From DASUAO01 sp035763745 (GTDB taxonomy: Bacteria > Actinomycetota > Acidimicrobiia > IMCC26256 > PALSA-555): 60,170 nucleotides of DNA. The notes under the pieces are model-generated. The model ran no database searches, was not told the DNA's origin, and was given only the letters and a program-made list of their open reading frames with translations. Shown piece by piece: positions 52,935 to 60,170 of this stretch. Numbering within the stretch: position 1 is the stretch's first letter; each line of letters opens with the position of its first letter. The DNA lies in assembly GCA_035763745.1 (NCBI GenBank), contig DASUAO010000046.1, positions 1 to 60,170 on the forward strand, in the 5' to 3' direction. The position numbers and the translations under genes are program-made.

Positions 52935-53037
52935 TCGGTCGGGAGGCGCGTCGAAACGGGGCGTTTCCTCGGTCGGGGAGCCGTGCGCCCCAGGCGGTAC
53001 CATGGGTCTTCCCCGCTCCTGGAACGGAAGACCTGCT

Positions 53038-54897
53038 GTGCCCGCGCGCCACGACCTCCGAAACGTCGCGATCGTCGCCCACGTCGACCACGGCAAGACC
53101 ACCCTCGTCGACGCCATGCTGCGCCAGACCGGGGCCTTTCGCGCCCACCAGGCGGTCGAGGACCGGGTCATGGACTCGATGGACCTCGAGCGCGAGAAGG
53201 GCATCACGATCCTCGCCAAGAACACGGCCGTCCGCCACGAGGGCGTGAAGCTGAACATCGTCGACACGCCCGGCCACGCCGACTTCGGCGGCGAGGTCGA
53301 GCGGGGACTCACGATGGTCGACGGGGTCCTGCTCCTCGTCGACGCGAGCGAGGGGCCGCTGCCCCAGACGCGGTTCGTGCTGCGCAAGGCGCTCGAAGGC
53401 CGCCTGCCGGTGATCCTGGTCGTCAACAAGGTGGACCGGCCCGATGCCCGCGTCGCCGAGGTCGTGCACGAGGTCGAAGAGCTCTTCCTCGACCTCGACG
53501 CCGATGAGCACCAGATCGCCTTCCCCATCGTCTATTGCAACGCCCGTACGGGTCGCGCGTCGATGGATGCGGCCGACCCCGACCTCCAGCTCGCGGACCC
53601 GGCCGGCGAAGGTGGGCTCAAGCCCCTGCTCGAGATCATCATCGAGCACATCCCCGCGCCCACCTACGACGACGCGCATCCCCTCCAGGCGCTGGTCACG
53701 AACCTCGACGCCTCCCCGTACGTCGGTCGACTCGCGCTGTGCCGCATCCGCCACGGCGTGCTGCGCAAGGGCGCGCCGGTCGCCTGGTGCCGGGCCGACG
53801 GCACGATCGAGTCCGTGCGCATCACGGAGATGTACGTCACCGAGGCGCTCGAGCGCGTCGATGCGGCCGAAGCCGGCCCCGGCGAGATCGTTGCGATCGC
53901 CGGGCTCGCCGACGTCACCATCGGCGAGACGCTTGCCGATCCCGACGACCCCCGACCGCTCCCCGTGATCCACGTCGACGACCCGAGCCTCTCGATGACG
54001 ATCGGCATCAACACGTCGCCGCTGTCGGGTACCGAGGGGAACAAGCTCACGGCGCGGCTGGTGAAGACCCGACTCGACACCGAGCTGGTCGGCAACGTCT
54101 CGTTGCGTGTGCTCCCGACCGACCGCCCCGACGCGTGGGAGGTCCAGGGGCGCGGCGAGCTGCAGCTCGCGGTGCTCGTCGAGATGATGCGTCGGGAGGG
54201 ATTCGAGCTCACGGTCGGCAAGCCCGAGGTCGTGACGCGTGAGGTGAACGGCAAGGTGCACGAGCCCGTCGAGCGGGTGTCGATCGACGTCCCCGAGGAG
54301 TACCTCGGCGTCGTCACGCAGATGCTCGCGCTCCGCAAGGGGCGCCTCGAGCAGATGGTGAACCACGGGACCGGCTGGGTGCGGATGGAGTACCTCGTGG
54401 CCGCACGCGGCCTCGTCGGGTTCCGCACCGAGTTTCTCACCGAGACCCGCGGCACCGGGATCCTGCACCACGTGTTCGAGGGATACGAGCCCTGGCACGG
54501 CGATCTGCGGGCGCGCCCGACCGGTTCCATGGTCGCGGACCGCCGGGGGGCCACGAACTCCTATGCTCTGATGAACCTGCAAGAGCGCGGGCAGCTCTTC
54601 GTCGGCCCCGGCATCGAGGTCTACGAGGGGATGGTCGTCGGGGAGAACGCCCGTGGTGAGGACATGGACGTGAACCCCACGAAGGAGAAGAAGCTCACGA
54701 ACCATCGGGCGTCCTCCGCGGACGAGATGGTGCGGCTCGTGCCTCCTCGGGCGATGTCGCTCGAGCAGTCGCTCGAGTTCATCGCCGACGACGAGTGCGT
54801 CGAGGTGACGCCCGAGTCCGTGCGCCTCCGCAAGGTGGTGCTCGACGCATCGATGCGTGGTCGCGAGCGCGGGCGGGCACGTCCGCCGCGCGGCTGA
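53038..54897 (+). CDS. typA: Translational GTPase TypA/BipA
   Basis: A 619-aa ribosome-associated GTPase of the EF-G family, linked to stress and cold growth and 50S assembly. G1 is AHVDHGKTT, G2 REKGITI, G3 DTPGHADFGGEVER and G4 NKVDRPDAR. The domains downstream include the BipA-specific C-terminal part with GTGWVRMEYLVAARGLVGFRT and NPTKEKKLTNHRASSAD. The GTG at 53038 is preferred: it has GGAAG 7 nt upstream and lies ~30 nt after a TACCAT -10-like hexamer that would put the ATG at 53002 upstream of transcription. Confidence 0.95.
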   Translation: MPARHDLRNVAIVAHVDHGKTTLVDAMLRQTGAFRAHQAVEDRVMDSMDLEREKGITILAKNTAVRHEGVKLNIVDTPGHADFGGEVERGLTMVDGVLLLVDASEGPLPQTRFVLRKALEGRLPVILVVNKVDRPDARVAEVVHEVEELFLDLDADEHQIAFPIVYCNARTGRASMDAADPDLQLADPAGEGGLKPLLEIIIEHIPAPTYDDAHPLQALVTNLDASPYVGRLALCRIRHGVLRKGAPVAWCRADGTIESVRITEMYVTEALERVDAAEAGPGEIVAIAGLADVTIGETLADPDDPRPLPVIHVDDPSLSMTIGINTSPLSGTEGNKLTARLVKTRLDTELVGNVSLRVLPTDRPDAWEVQGRGELQLAVLVEMMRREGFELTVGKPEVVTREVNGKVHEPVERVSIDVPEEYLGVVTQMLALRKGRLEQMVNHGTGWVRMEYLVAARGLVGFRTEFLTETRGTGILHHVFEGYEPWHGDLRARPTGSMVADRRGATNSYALMNLQERGQLFVGPGIEVYEGMVVGENARGEDMDVNPTKEKKLTNHRASSADEMVRLVPPRAMSLEQSLEFIADDECVEVTPESVRLRKVVLDASMRGRERGRARPPRG

Positions 54898-54943
54898 CGG
54901 CCACGAACGACAGGGAACACGCCACACAGAGAAAGGAATCGGC

Positions 54944-55216
54944 ATGGCGGGACGACAGCGGACGACCTTCGCGAAGCTCCAGAAGGAGCGCGCACGACAG
55001 GAGAAGCAGGCGGCCAAGCGAGCCCGACGTCAGGGACTCGCTCCCGAGCCGACGGTCGAGTACACGCCCACCGCGGACCTCAACGATCCGTCGACGTGGA
55101 AGTACGCCGACGAGATCGAGGCCGAGAAGAAGGCGGCGGCCGAGCAGGCCGAGGCCGCCGCTGCCGACGGCGAGGTGACCGAGTCGGGCGACGCGAGCGG
55201 GTCGAGCGATTCCTGA
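54944..55216 (+). CDS. Small charged protein of unknown function
   Basis: A 90-aa soluble protein, basic in the N-terminal third (MAGRQRTTFAKLQKERARQEKQAAKR) and acidic in the C-terminal third (EIEAEKKAAAEQAEAAA...). It is almost entirely helical and probably disordered or coiled. The middle holds VEYTPTADLNDPSTWKYADE. A GAAAGGAA site precedes the ATG at 54944. It follows typA by 46 nt and is followed by a palindrome. I do not recognise a family. Confidence 0.75.
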   Translation: MAGRQRTTFAKLQKERARQEKQAAKRARRQGLAPEPTVEYTPTADLNDPSTWKYADEIEAEKKAAAEQAEAAAADGEVTESGDASGSSDS

Positions 55217-55248
55217 GGAACGGGCGCGCCGCGTCCACCGCTGCTTCT

Positions 55249-55289
55249 TGATGCGTCGCTCACCCGCCCATGGCGGGGTGAGCGACGCA
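55249..55289. repeat. Palindromic element (family 1, copy C)
   Basis: A 41-nt inverted repeat differing from the copy at 34351-34391 by one loop base and followed by the same GGTCCGAGA-like flank. It lies between the convergent small charged protein gene and the HAD hydrolase gene, in a position suitable for bidirectional termination. Confidence 0.8.
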
Positions 55290-55312
55290 GGTCCGAGAAC
55301 GCTGGATGCGCG

Positions 55313-55942
55313 TCAGGCGAGCAGGGCGTCGAGCTCGGCGAGGGCGACGCGTGGGTCGGCGCCCACGACGATGCCGTGCATCCCCAGGGCGCGTGCGGCG
55401 ACGACGTTCTGCTCGAAGTCGTCGAGGAACACCGCGGCTTCCGGGCCGATGCCCAGGCGCTCGAGGGCCCGCTCGTAGATGACCGGATCGGGCTTGCGGA
55501 TCCCCTCGAGGCACGAGTCGACGACCAGGTCGAAGAGCTCGTCGACGTCGAGGCGAGCCCGCCAGTGGTCGCCGTACTCGCGGATGTTGTTCGTGAGGAT
55601 CGCGTTGCGGATCCCGCGGCCGCGCAGCGCGCGGACGTAGTCGGTGACGACCGACCGGTCGACCTCGTCGTCCACCATCGTGCCGAACATCTCGCCGACG
55701 TCGAAGCGGACCCCGGACGCGACGGCGGACGCCCCGATCTCGTCGAGAGCGACGGTGAAGGCGATCTCCCCCCGCTCGAGCCGATGCCACGCGTGGTCGG
55801 TGTCGGCGTCGTAGTCGCCGAACACGATGCGCACGAACGCATCCGGCTCCGTGCCCTGCGCGCGCGCGTACGCATGCGCGGCGGCGAAGGGTGAGGGCGT
55901 GAAGACCCCGCCGAAGTCCCAGATCACCGCCTCGATCGCCAT
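55313..55942 (-). CDS. HAD-superfamily hydrolase (subfamily IA)
   Basis: A 209-aa phosphatase or dehalogenase-type protein. Motif I is VIWDFGGVF with the nucleophile aspartate, motif II is ILTNN, the motif III lysine lies in GIRKPDPVIYERAL and motif IV is AVFLDDFEQNV. A helical cap occupies about residues 15-85. The substrate is unknown. It is the last gene of a minus-strand operon (TauD-like dioxygenase, ABC ATPase, ABC permease), starting 27 nt after the permease stop. Confidence 0.88.
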   Translation of the reverse strand: MAIEAVIWDFGGVFTPSPFAAAHAYARAQGTEPDAFVRIVFGDYDADTDHAWHRLERGEIAFTVALDEIGASAVASGVRFDVGEMFGTMVDDEVDRSVVTDYVRALRGRGIRNAILTNNIREYGDHWRARLDVDELFDLVVDSCLEGIRKPDPVIYERALERLGIGPEAAVFLDDFEQNVVAARALGMHGIVVGADPRVALAELDALLA

Positions 55943-55968
55943 CCCTCTACGGTAGGCCCCTCGGGGTG

Positions 55969-56742
55969 TCAGACGACGCGCCGGTAGCGGGCGACGGCGA
56001 GGGGGGCCGCGACGGCGACGATCCCCACGATCCACGCCGCCGCGGTGAGCACCTTCGAGCTGGCCGGTCCGCCGATGGTCAGCACCCGCACCGCGTCGAC
56101 GACCGCCGACACCGGTTGCCGGTCGGCGAACCATCGCAGCCAGTCCGGCATCGTCGCCGTGGGGACGAACGCGGACGACGCGAACACCAGCGGTGCCATG
56201 ACCGGGAAGGACGCCGCCTGCGCGGTCTCCGCGTCCGGCGCGAAGAGGCCGACGATCGCGAACACCCACGACAGCGAGTACGAGAACGCCAGCACCACCG
56301 CGATGCCGGCGAGCACGCTCACGACCCCCGCCTTCGGGTCCCACCCGACGAGGAAGCCCACGCCGCACATCAATGCGATGACGAACACGTTGCGGAGCAG
56401 ATCGGCGAGCGTCCGCCCGACGAGCACCGCCGAGCGGGCCATCGGCAGCGAGCGGAAGCGGTCGATGAGCCCTTTCTGGAGATCGTCGGCGAGGCCCACA
56501 CCGGTCGTGAGGGATCCGAACACGACGGTCTGGACGAAGATCCCCGGCATGAGGAAGTCGACGTAGGACTCGCCCGGCACCTGGATCGCTCCGCCGAAGA
56601 CGTAGCGGAACATCAGCACGAAGATGACCGGCTGGATCGTCGAGAACACCAAGAGCTCGGGCGTCCGGCGGATGTTCAGGATGTTGCGCCACGCGATCGT
56701 GAGCGCGTCGGCGGCGATCCGTGGTCCACCGGCGCGGAGCAT
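55969..56742 (-). CDS. ABC-2 type transporter permease (DrrB-like)
   Basis: A 257-aa permease with six hydrophobic segments. The family pattern is IAWRNILNIRRTPELLVFSTIQPVIFVLMF at the N-terminus, QTVVFGSLTTGVGLADDLQKGLIDRFRSLPM in the middle and ALAFASSAFVPTATMPDWLRWFA near the end. It is of the daunorubicin/drug exporter type. The ATG at 56742 begins 12 nt after the ATPase stop. It probably exports a lipid, drug or antibiotic-like compound. Confidence 0.9.
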   Translation of the reverse strand: MLRAGGPRIAADALTIAWRNILNIRRTPELLVFSTIQPVIFVLMFRYVFGGAIQVPGESYVDFLMPGIFVQTVVFGSLTTGVGLADDLQKGLIDRFRSLPMARSAVLVGRTLADLLRNVFVIALMCGVGFLVGWDPKAGVVSVLAGIAVVLAFSYSLSWVFAIVGLFAPDAETAQAASFPVMAPLVFASSAFVPTATMPDWLRWFADRQPVSAVVDAVRVLTIGGPASSKVLTAAAWIVGIVAVAAPLAVARYRRVV

Positions 56743-56753
56743 GGCGGGCGTGG

Positions 56754-57767
56754 TCAGGACCGGCCTCGCCTGCGGCGCCGGGTCCGGGTGGCGGCGGGCT
56801 CGGCGCCCGTCGCGCCCGCGGCATCCGGCAGAGGCTCTTCGGCGGCATGACCGGTGAGGCTGAGGAAGACGTCGTCGAGCGTGGGCTCGTGCAGGGCCAT
56901 GGTGGCGGGCTGCAGACCGTCGGCGTCGAGGCGCCGAACCGCCTCGAGCATGGCCCGGGCGCCGTCGACGACGGACAGGTGCACCTCGTGGCCCCGCACC
57001 CCGACCTCCCCGACGCCATCGAGCACGGTCGCCGCGCGTCGCGCGCGGTCGCCTTCGGCGAAGCCGACCTCGATGACCGTTGCCCCGAGGCGTGCCTTGA
57101 GCTCGGCCGAGGTCCCTTCGGCGATGACCGTGCCGTGGTCGATGACGACGATCCGGTCGGCGAGCCGGTCCGCCTCCTCGAGGTACTGGGTCGTGAGCAG
57201 CACCGTCCGACCGGCGTCGACGAGGTCCTCGATGACGCCCCACAGGTCGGTACGACTCCGTGGGTCGAGACCGGTCGTCGGCTCGTCGAGGAAGAGCACC
57301 GGTGGACGGTGCACGAGCGCGGCGGCGAGGTCGAGGCGCCGGCGCATCCCGCCCGAGTAGGTGCGCAGGAGCCGGTCGCCCGCGTCGACGAGGTCGAACC
57401 GTGCGAGCAGCTCATCGGCGCGCGGCAGGATCTCGGCGGCGGGCAGGTGCGCGAGCCTCCCCACGAGCCGGAGGTTCTCGCGCCCACTCAGCTTCTCGTC
57501 GACCGCGATGTTCTGGCCCGCGAGGCCGATCGACATCCGGGTCTGCACCGGGTCGCGGGCGACGTCCATGCCGAGCACCTCGGCGCGGCCGGAGTCCGCG
57601 CGCAGCAGGGTCGTGAGGATCCGGACCGCCGTCGTCTTCCCCGCGCCGTTCGGCCCGAGCAAGCCCAACACCGTCCCCCGCGGCACGGCGAAGGACACGC
57701 CGCACAGTGCTTCGACGTCGCCGAAGTGCTTCACCAGGTCGTCCGCGACGATTGCTGTGTCGGTCAT
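56754..57767 (-). CDS. ABC transporter ATP-binding protein (DrrA-like)
   Basis: A 337-aa ATPase. Walker A is GPNGAGKTT, the Q-loop is in IGLAGQNIAVDE, the signature is YSGGMRRRLDLA and Walker B is VLFLDEPTTGLDP. The ~90-residue C-terminal extension (RARRAATVLDGVGEV... to an Arg-rich end) is typical of DrrA-type drug-export ATPases. It partners the permease at 55969. The ATG at 57767 overlaps the dioxygenase stop by 4 nt. Confidence 0.93.
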   Translation of the reverse strand: MTDTAIVADDLVKHFGDVEALCGVSFAVPRGTVLGLLGPNGAGKTTAVRILTTLLRADSGRAEVLGMDVARDPVQTRMSIGLAGQNIAVDEKLSGRENLRLVGRLAHLPAAEILPRADELLARFDLVDAGDRLLRTYSGGMRRRLDLAAALVHRPPVLFLDEPTTGLDPRSRTDLWGVIEDLVDAGRTVLLTTQYLEEADRLADRIVVIDHGTVIAEGTSAELKARLGATVIEVGFAEGDRARRAATVLDGVGEVGVRGHEVHLSVVDGARAMLEAVRRLDADGLQPATMALHEPTLDDVFLSLTGHAAEEPLPDAAGATGAEPAATRTRRRRRGRS

Positions 57768-58675
57768 CCCCGGTCGGGTGCCTCTCCCGCGACCGTCGTG
57801 CGGTGCATGACCCGTCGATGGCCGCTGAAGTCGGCCATGGCCATGTGCTGGACGCTGCGGTTGTCCCAGAACGCGACGTCGCCGACGGCCCAGCGCCACC
57901 GGCACGTGAACTCGTGGCGCACGCTGTGCGCGAAGACGAAGTCGAGGATGGGCTTCGCCTCGTGCGCGGCGAACCCTTCGAGCCCGATGGTGTACTGCGC
58001 GTTCAGGTAGAGGGCCTTCTCGCCGGTCTCGGGGTGGAGCCGGACGGCGGGGTGGGGCTGTACCGAGTTGGCCGACTCGTCGGTTCGCACCGTCATCCCT
58101 GTGAACGCGTCGTGGACGGGCTGCATCTTCGGGGCGTACGCGTTGACCGCGCTGTGGAGTCCCACGAGCCCGTCCAACATCGCCTGCATGCCGCGTGAGA
58201 GCGTCCGGTGGGCGAGGACCTGGTTGGCCCACAGGGTGTCGCCGCCCGACGGCGGGACCTCGCGCGCGTGCAGGATTGACCCGAACGGCGGCTCGGGGAG
58301 GAACGAGAAGTCCGAGTGCCACAGGCTGCCGAATGTGAACGGCTGGGTCTCCTCGGCCTCGCGCACGACGGCGATCACCTCGTCGTGGTCGGTGATCGGC
58401 TCGATGAACGGCACCGGGCTGAACGGGCCGAAGCGTCGGCTGCACGCGACCTGACGCTCGGGTGAGAGGTCCTGGCGCCTGAAGAAGACGACCCGGTGAT
58501 CGAGGACGGCTCGGCGCACCTCGGCCACGACCGCGTCGCCGAGGTCGTCGGCGAGGTCGATCCCGCCGACCAGGGCCCCGCACGCACCCGCGACGGGCTC
58601 GACCGTGATGTGTTGGAAGGGCTCGCCGGGGGGTGCCGGGGCGACCGGGATCAGCGTCGTGGTGCGAGCGTTCAC
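57764..58675 (-). CDS. TauD/TfdA-family Fe(II)/2-oxoglutarate dioxygenase
   Basis: A 303-aa dioxygenase that uses 2-oxoglutarate and oxygen to hydroxylate or cleave a sulfonate, herbicide-like or other substrate. The Fe-binding HxD is LWHSDFSF (about 118-125), the distal His lies in RSVQHMAMAD/GHRRVMHRTTVAG, with the 2OG-binding Arg in HRRVMHRTT. VEPVAGACGALVGGIDLA is the usual N-terminal strand pair. GTG start. It heads the operon that continues with an ABC drug-type exporter and a HAD protein, and is divergent from a thioesterase. Confidence 0.9.
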   Translation of the reverse strand: MNARTTTLIPVAPAPPGEPFQHITVEPVAGACGALVGGIDLADDLGDAVVAEVRRAVLDHRVVFFRRQDLSPERQVACSRRFGPFSPVPFIEPITDHDEVIAVVREAEETQPFTFGSLWHSDFSFLPEPPFGSILHAREVPPSGGDTLWANQVLAHRTLSRGMQAMLDGLVGLHSAVNAYAPKMQPVHDAFTGMTVRTDESANSVQPHPAVRLHPETGEKALYLNAQYTIGLEGFAAHEAKPILDFVFAHSVRHEFTCRWRWAVGDVAFWDNRSVQHMAMADFSGHRRVMHRTTVAGEAPDRG

Positions 58676-58715
58676 CGCGCCAGCATACGAACGACGCCCG
58701 ACCGGTGCCCGGCGT

Positions 58716-58721
58716 TAGATT
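58716..58721 (+). promoter_or_regulatory. Candidate -10 hexamer of the thioesterase gene
   Basis: TAGATT ends 8 nt before the ATG at 58730, suggesting a leaderless transcript. Confidence 0.4.
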
Positions 58722-58729
58722 CGGCCGCC

Positions 58730-59518
58730 ATGGACGTCGAGCACGATCGCCCCCAGGTGGGCTTCACGTCGGAGCTCGGCCTCCACGTCGCCGTCGGCGA
58801 CGAGCCCGAGACGCTCGCCGGTCACGCCGAGATCGCGCCCGAGCTGTGCATCCCCGAAGCCGGGACGCTGCGTCCGTCGGTCCTGCTCACGTGGGCCGAC
58901 ATCCTCACCGGCTCCCTCGCCAACGAGCGGACGCTGCCGAAGATCTGCATGACGGTCGACCTGGGCGTGCGCGTCGCGGGCCCGATCGCTGCGGGTTCCG
59001 AGATCGCGGCGGTCGGGCGGATCCTGAAGAGCGGTCGCACGGTCTCGTTCACCGAGACGACGTTCTCGGCCGCGGGCGCGGAGGGCCGGGACGAGATCGT
59101 CGCGATCTCGCTCGGGACCTTCGTCGCGTCCCCGCGACCCCAGGACACCGCCATCTCGGCGTTCGCGGCAGTGACGACGCGCGAGCGGGCGACCCGCCGC
59201 CCGCCGGCCACCGTCGCCGAGATGCTCGGGAGCAGCGTCGTCGCGCCCGGCGTCGTGGAGGTGCCGCGCAGCCCCCGCATCCTGAACTGGGCCGACACGG
59301 TCCAGGGCGGCGCGGTCGCCGCGGCGGCCGAGGAGGCGGTGCTGGCGCTCGACGGTCCGTCGGTACCGGTCGAGCTGGAGGTCCGCTACCTCGGCGCCGT
59401 CCGGGTGGGCCCGATGCGGGCGATCGCCCGGCGCTTCGGCGAGTGGATGCGGGTCGAGGTGCACGACGTCGGCAACGATGACAGACTCGTGGCCGTGGCG
59501 ACAGCACGCGGCGCATGA
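58730..59518 (+). CDS. Hotdog-fold protein, probable acyl-CoA thioesterase
   Basis: A 262-aa protein with two PaaI-like hotdog repeats. In the first, CIPEAGTLRPSVLLTWADILTG matches the substrate loop and the catalytic helix, and TVDLGVRVAGPIAAGSEI the central strand. In the second (~170-262), RILNWADTVQGGAVAAAAEEAV repeats the helix. PaaI-type enzymes hydrolyse aryl or acyl-CoA esters. The stop overlaps the TMEM175-like ATG by 4 nt, so the two genes are coupled. Confidence 0.78.
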   Translation: MDVEHDRPQVGFTSELGLHVAVGDEPETLAGHAEIAPELCIPEAGTLRPSVLLTWADILTGSLANERTLPKICMTVDLGVRVAGPIAAGSEIAAVGRILKSGRTVSFTETTFSAAGAEGRDEIVAISLGTFVASPRPQDTAISAFAAVTTRERATRRPPATVAEMLGSSVVAPGVVEVPRSPRILNWADTVQGGAVAAAAEEAVLALDGPSVPVELEVRYLGAVRVGPMRAIARRFGEWMRVEVHDVGNDDRLVAVATARGA

Positions 59519-60170
59519 CCGATCCCCGTCCGGCAGGACCGCAAGCGCAGTCGAGCACCACCGCGCGACTCGAGGCGTTCAGCGACGGCGTCATCGCCAT
59601 CGCGATCACGCTCCTGGTCATCGAGATCGCGGTCCCGAAGGTCGGTCACTCGAGCCTCCTCGATGCCCTCGGCGAGCAGTGGCCGTCGTACGTCGCGTTC
59701 CTCATCTCGTTCACCGTCATCGGCATCATGTGGGTGAGCCACCACTCGATGTTCGAGCGGATCGCGATCGTCGATCGTGGGTTGCTCTTCCTCAACCTCA
59801 CCCTGTTGATGGGGATTGCCTTCCTGCCGTTCCCGACCGCGCTGCTGGCGGAGTACGTGCGTGAGGGAGGGGCCAACTCGCACGTCGCGGCGGCCATCTA
59901 CAGCGCGGTGATGGCGCTCATCGGCCTGGCGTTCGTCGCGATGTGGCGTCATCTCCTGCGGAACCCCGACCTGCTGGTCGAGGGGATCCCCCGGGAGCGG
60001 ATCGAGATCGCGATCAAGAAGTCGATGGTCGGTCCGATCGTCTACACGGCGTCGATCGGGCTGGCGTTCATCAGCGCGCCCGCATGCTTCGTGGTCTACG
60101 CACTCGTCGCGTTGTACTTCGCGGGGAACCCGTCGTCGCGGGTCGCCACCCCGGGATCGAGCGAGTCGGG
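59515..60170 (+). CDS. TMEM175-like potassium channel family protein (DUF1211), 3' truncated
   Basis: At least 218 codons; the gene runs off the right edge. The N-terminal signature FSDGVIAIAITLLVIEI is that of the TMEM175 family, whose bacterial members form weakly selective potassium channels with this helix lining the pore. Further helices include YVAFLISFTVIGIMWVSHH, LLFLNLTLLMGIAFLPF and AAIYSAVMALIGLAFVAMW. The ATG at 59515 overlaps the thioesterase stop (ATGA). The visible part already spans the usual family length, so little is probably missing. Confidence 0.85.
   Translation, partial: MTDPRPAGPQAQSSTTARLEAFSDGVIAIAITLLVIEIAVPKVGHSSLLDALGEQWPSYVAFLISFTVIGIMWVSHHSMFERIAIVDRGLLFLNLTLLMGIAFLPFPTALLAEYVREGGANSHVAAAIYSAVMALIGLAFVAMWRHLLRNPDLLVEGIPRERIEIAIKKSMVGPIVYTASIGLAFISAPACFVVYALVALYFAGNPSSRVATPGSSES

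Overview
This 60 kb window is chromosomal DNA of a very GC-rich, gene-dense actinobacterium. Several traits point to the class Acidimicrobiia or a close relative: GuaB3 beside guaA, a eukaryote-like class I fructose-bisphosphate aldolase, an LLM-class (probably F420-dependent) oxidoreductase, an MpaB/DUF2236 protein, an AgpS-like FAD oxidase, and many starts that look leaderless (TAnnnT hexamer 6-9 nt before ATG/GTG). That taxonomic placement is inference; there is no rRNA or tRNA here. I see no phage, IS element, CRISPR array or other mobile cargo. The only self-propagating-type element is an intein.

Layout. 1-4.9 kb: start of an acyl-CoA synthetase, a CoA-pyrophosphatase-like Nudix protein, guaB3, guaA, class I aldolase. 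4.9-6.9 kb (minus): LtrA, a flavin reductase-like protein and a small coiled-coil protein. 7.1-10.3 kb: PcrA/UvrD helicase split by a 260-aa intein at helicase motif III. 10.3-15.7 kb: sucC and sucD, each preceded by a near-identical ~46-nt leader; a membrane protein with an E3-binding domain; two membrane proteins. 15.9-23.0 kb: purN-purH, folD, a zinc-ribbon protein, icd, a J-domain protein, mdh, ogt. 23.0-30.2 kb (minus): CbxX-type AAA+ ATPase, two solute-binding-like exported proteins (one with a VWA domain), a membrane coiled-coil protein and PspA, which I read as one envelope-stress system; a hydrolase lies upstream. 30.2-37.7 kb: a MOSC protein, a sulfotransferase, glycerol kinase, an AgpS-like oxidase and GlpD. 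37.7-44.2 kb: a fused 2-oxoacid dehydrogenase E1 divergent from a lipoyl-less E2, rhodanese and persulfide dioxygenase-rhodanese genes, and an acyl-CoA synthetase. 44.3-50.7 kb: MpaB-like protein, a decayed serine hydrolase, EcsC-like protein, a DUF1295 membrane protein, a PlsC-like acyltransferase, an amidohydrolase and a secreted glucosaminidase. 51-60 kb: cold-shock protein, a degenerate HD protein, an LLM oxidoreductase, TypA/BipA, a TauD-ABC transporter-HAD operon, a thioesterase and a TMEM175-like channel cut by the window edge.

How the genes fit together. Central metabolism dominates: purine synthesis (purN, purH, guaB3, guaA, with folD supplying one-carbon units), the TCA cycle (sucCD, icd, mdh, plus 2-oxoacid dehydrogenase parts) and glycerol/lipid metabolism. 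The most unusual features are the PspA/VWA/AAA+ cluster, the duplicated sucC/sucD leader, the helicase intein, two proteins that carry an E3-binding domain without a lipoyl domain, and two families of dispersed palindromes at gene ends.
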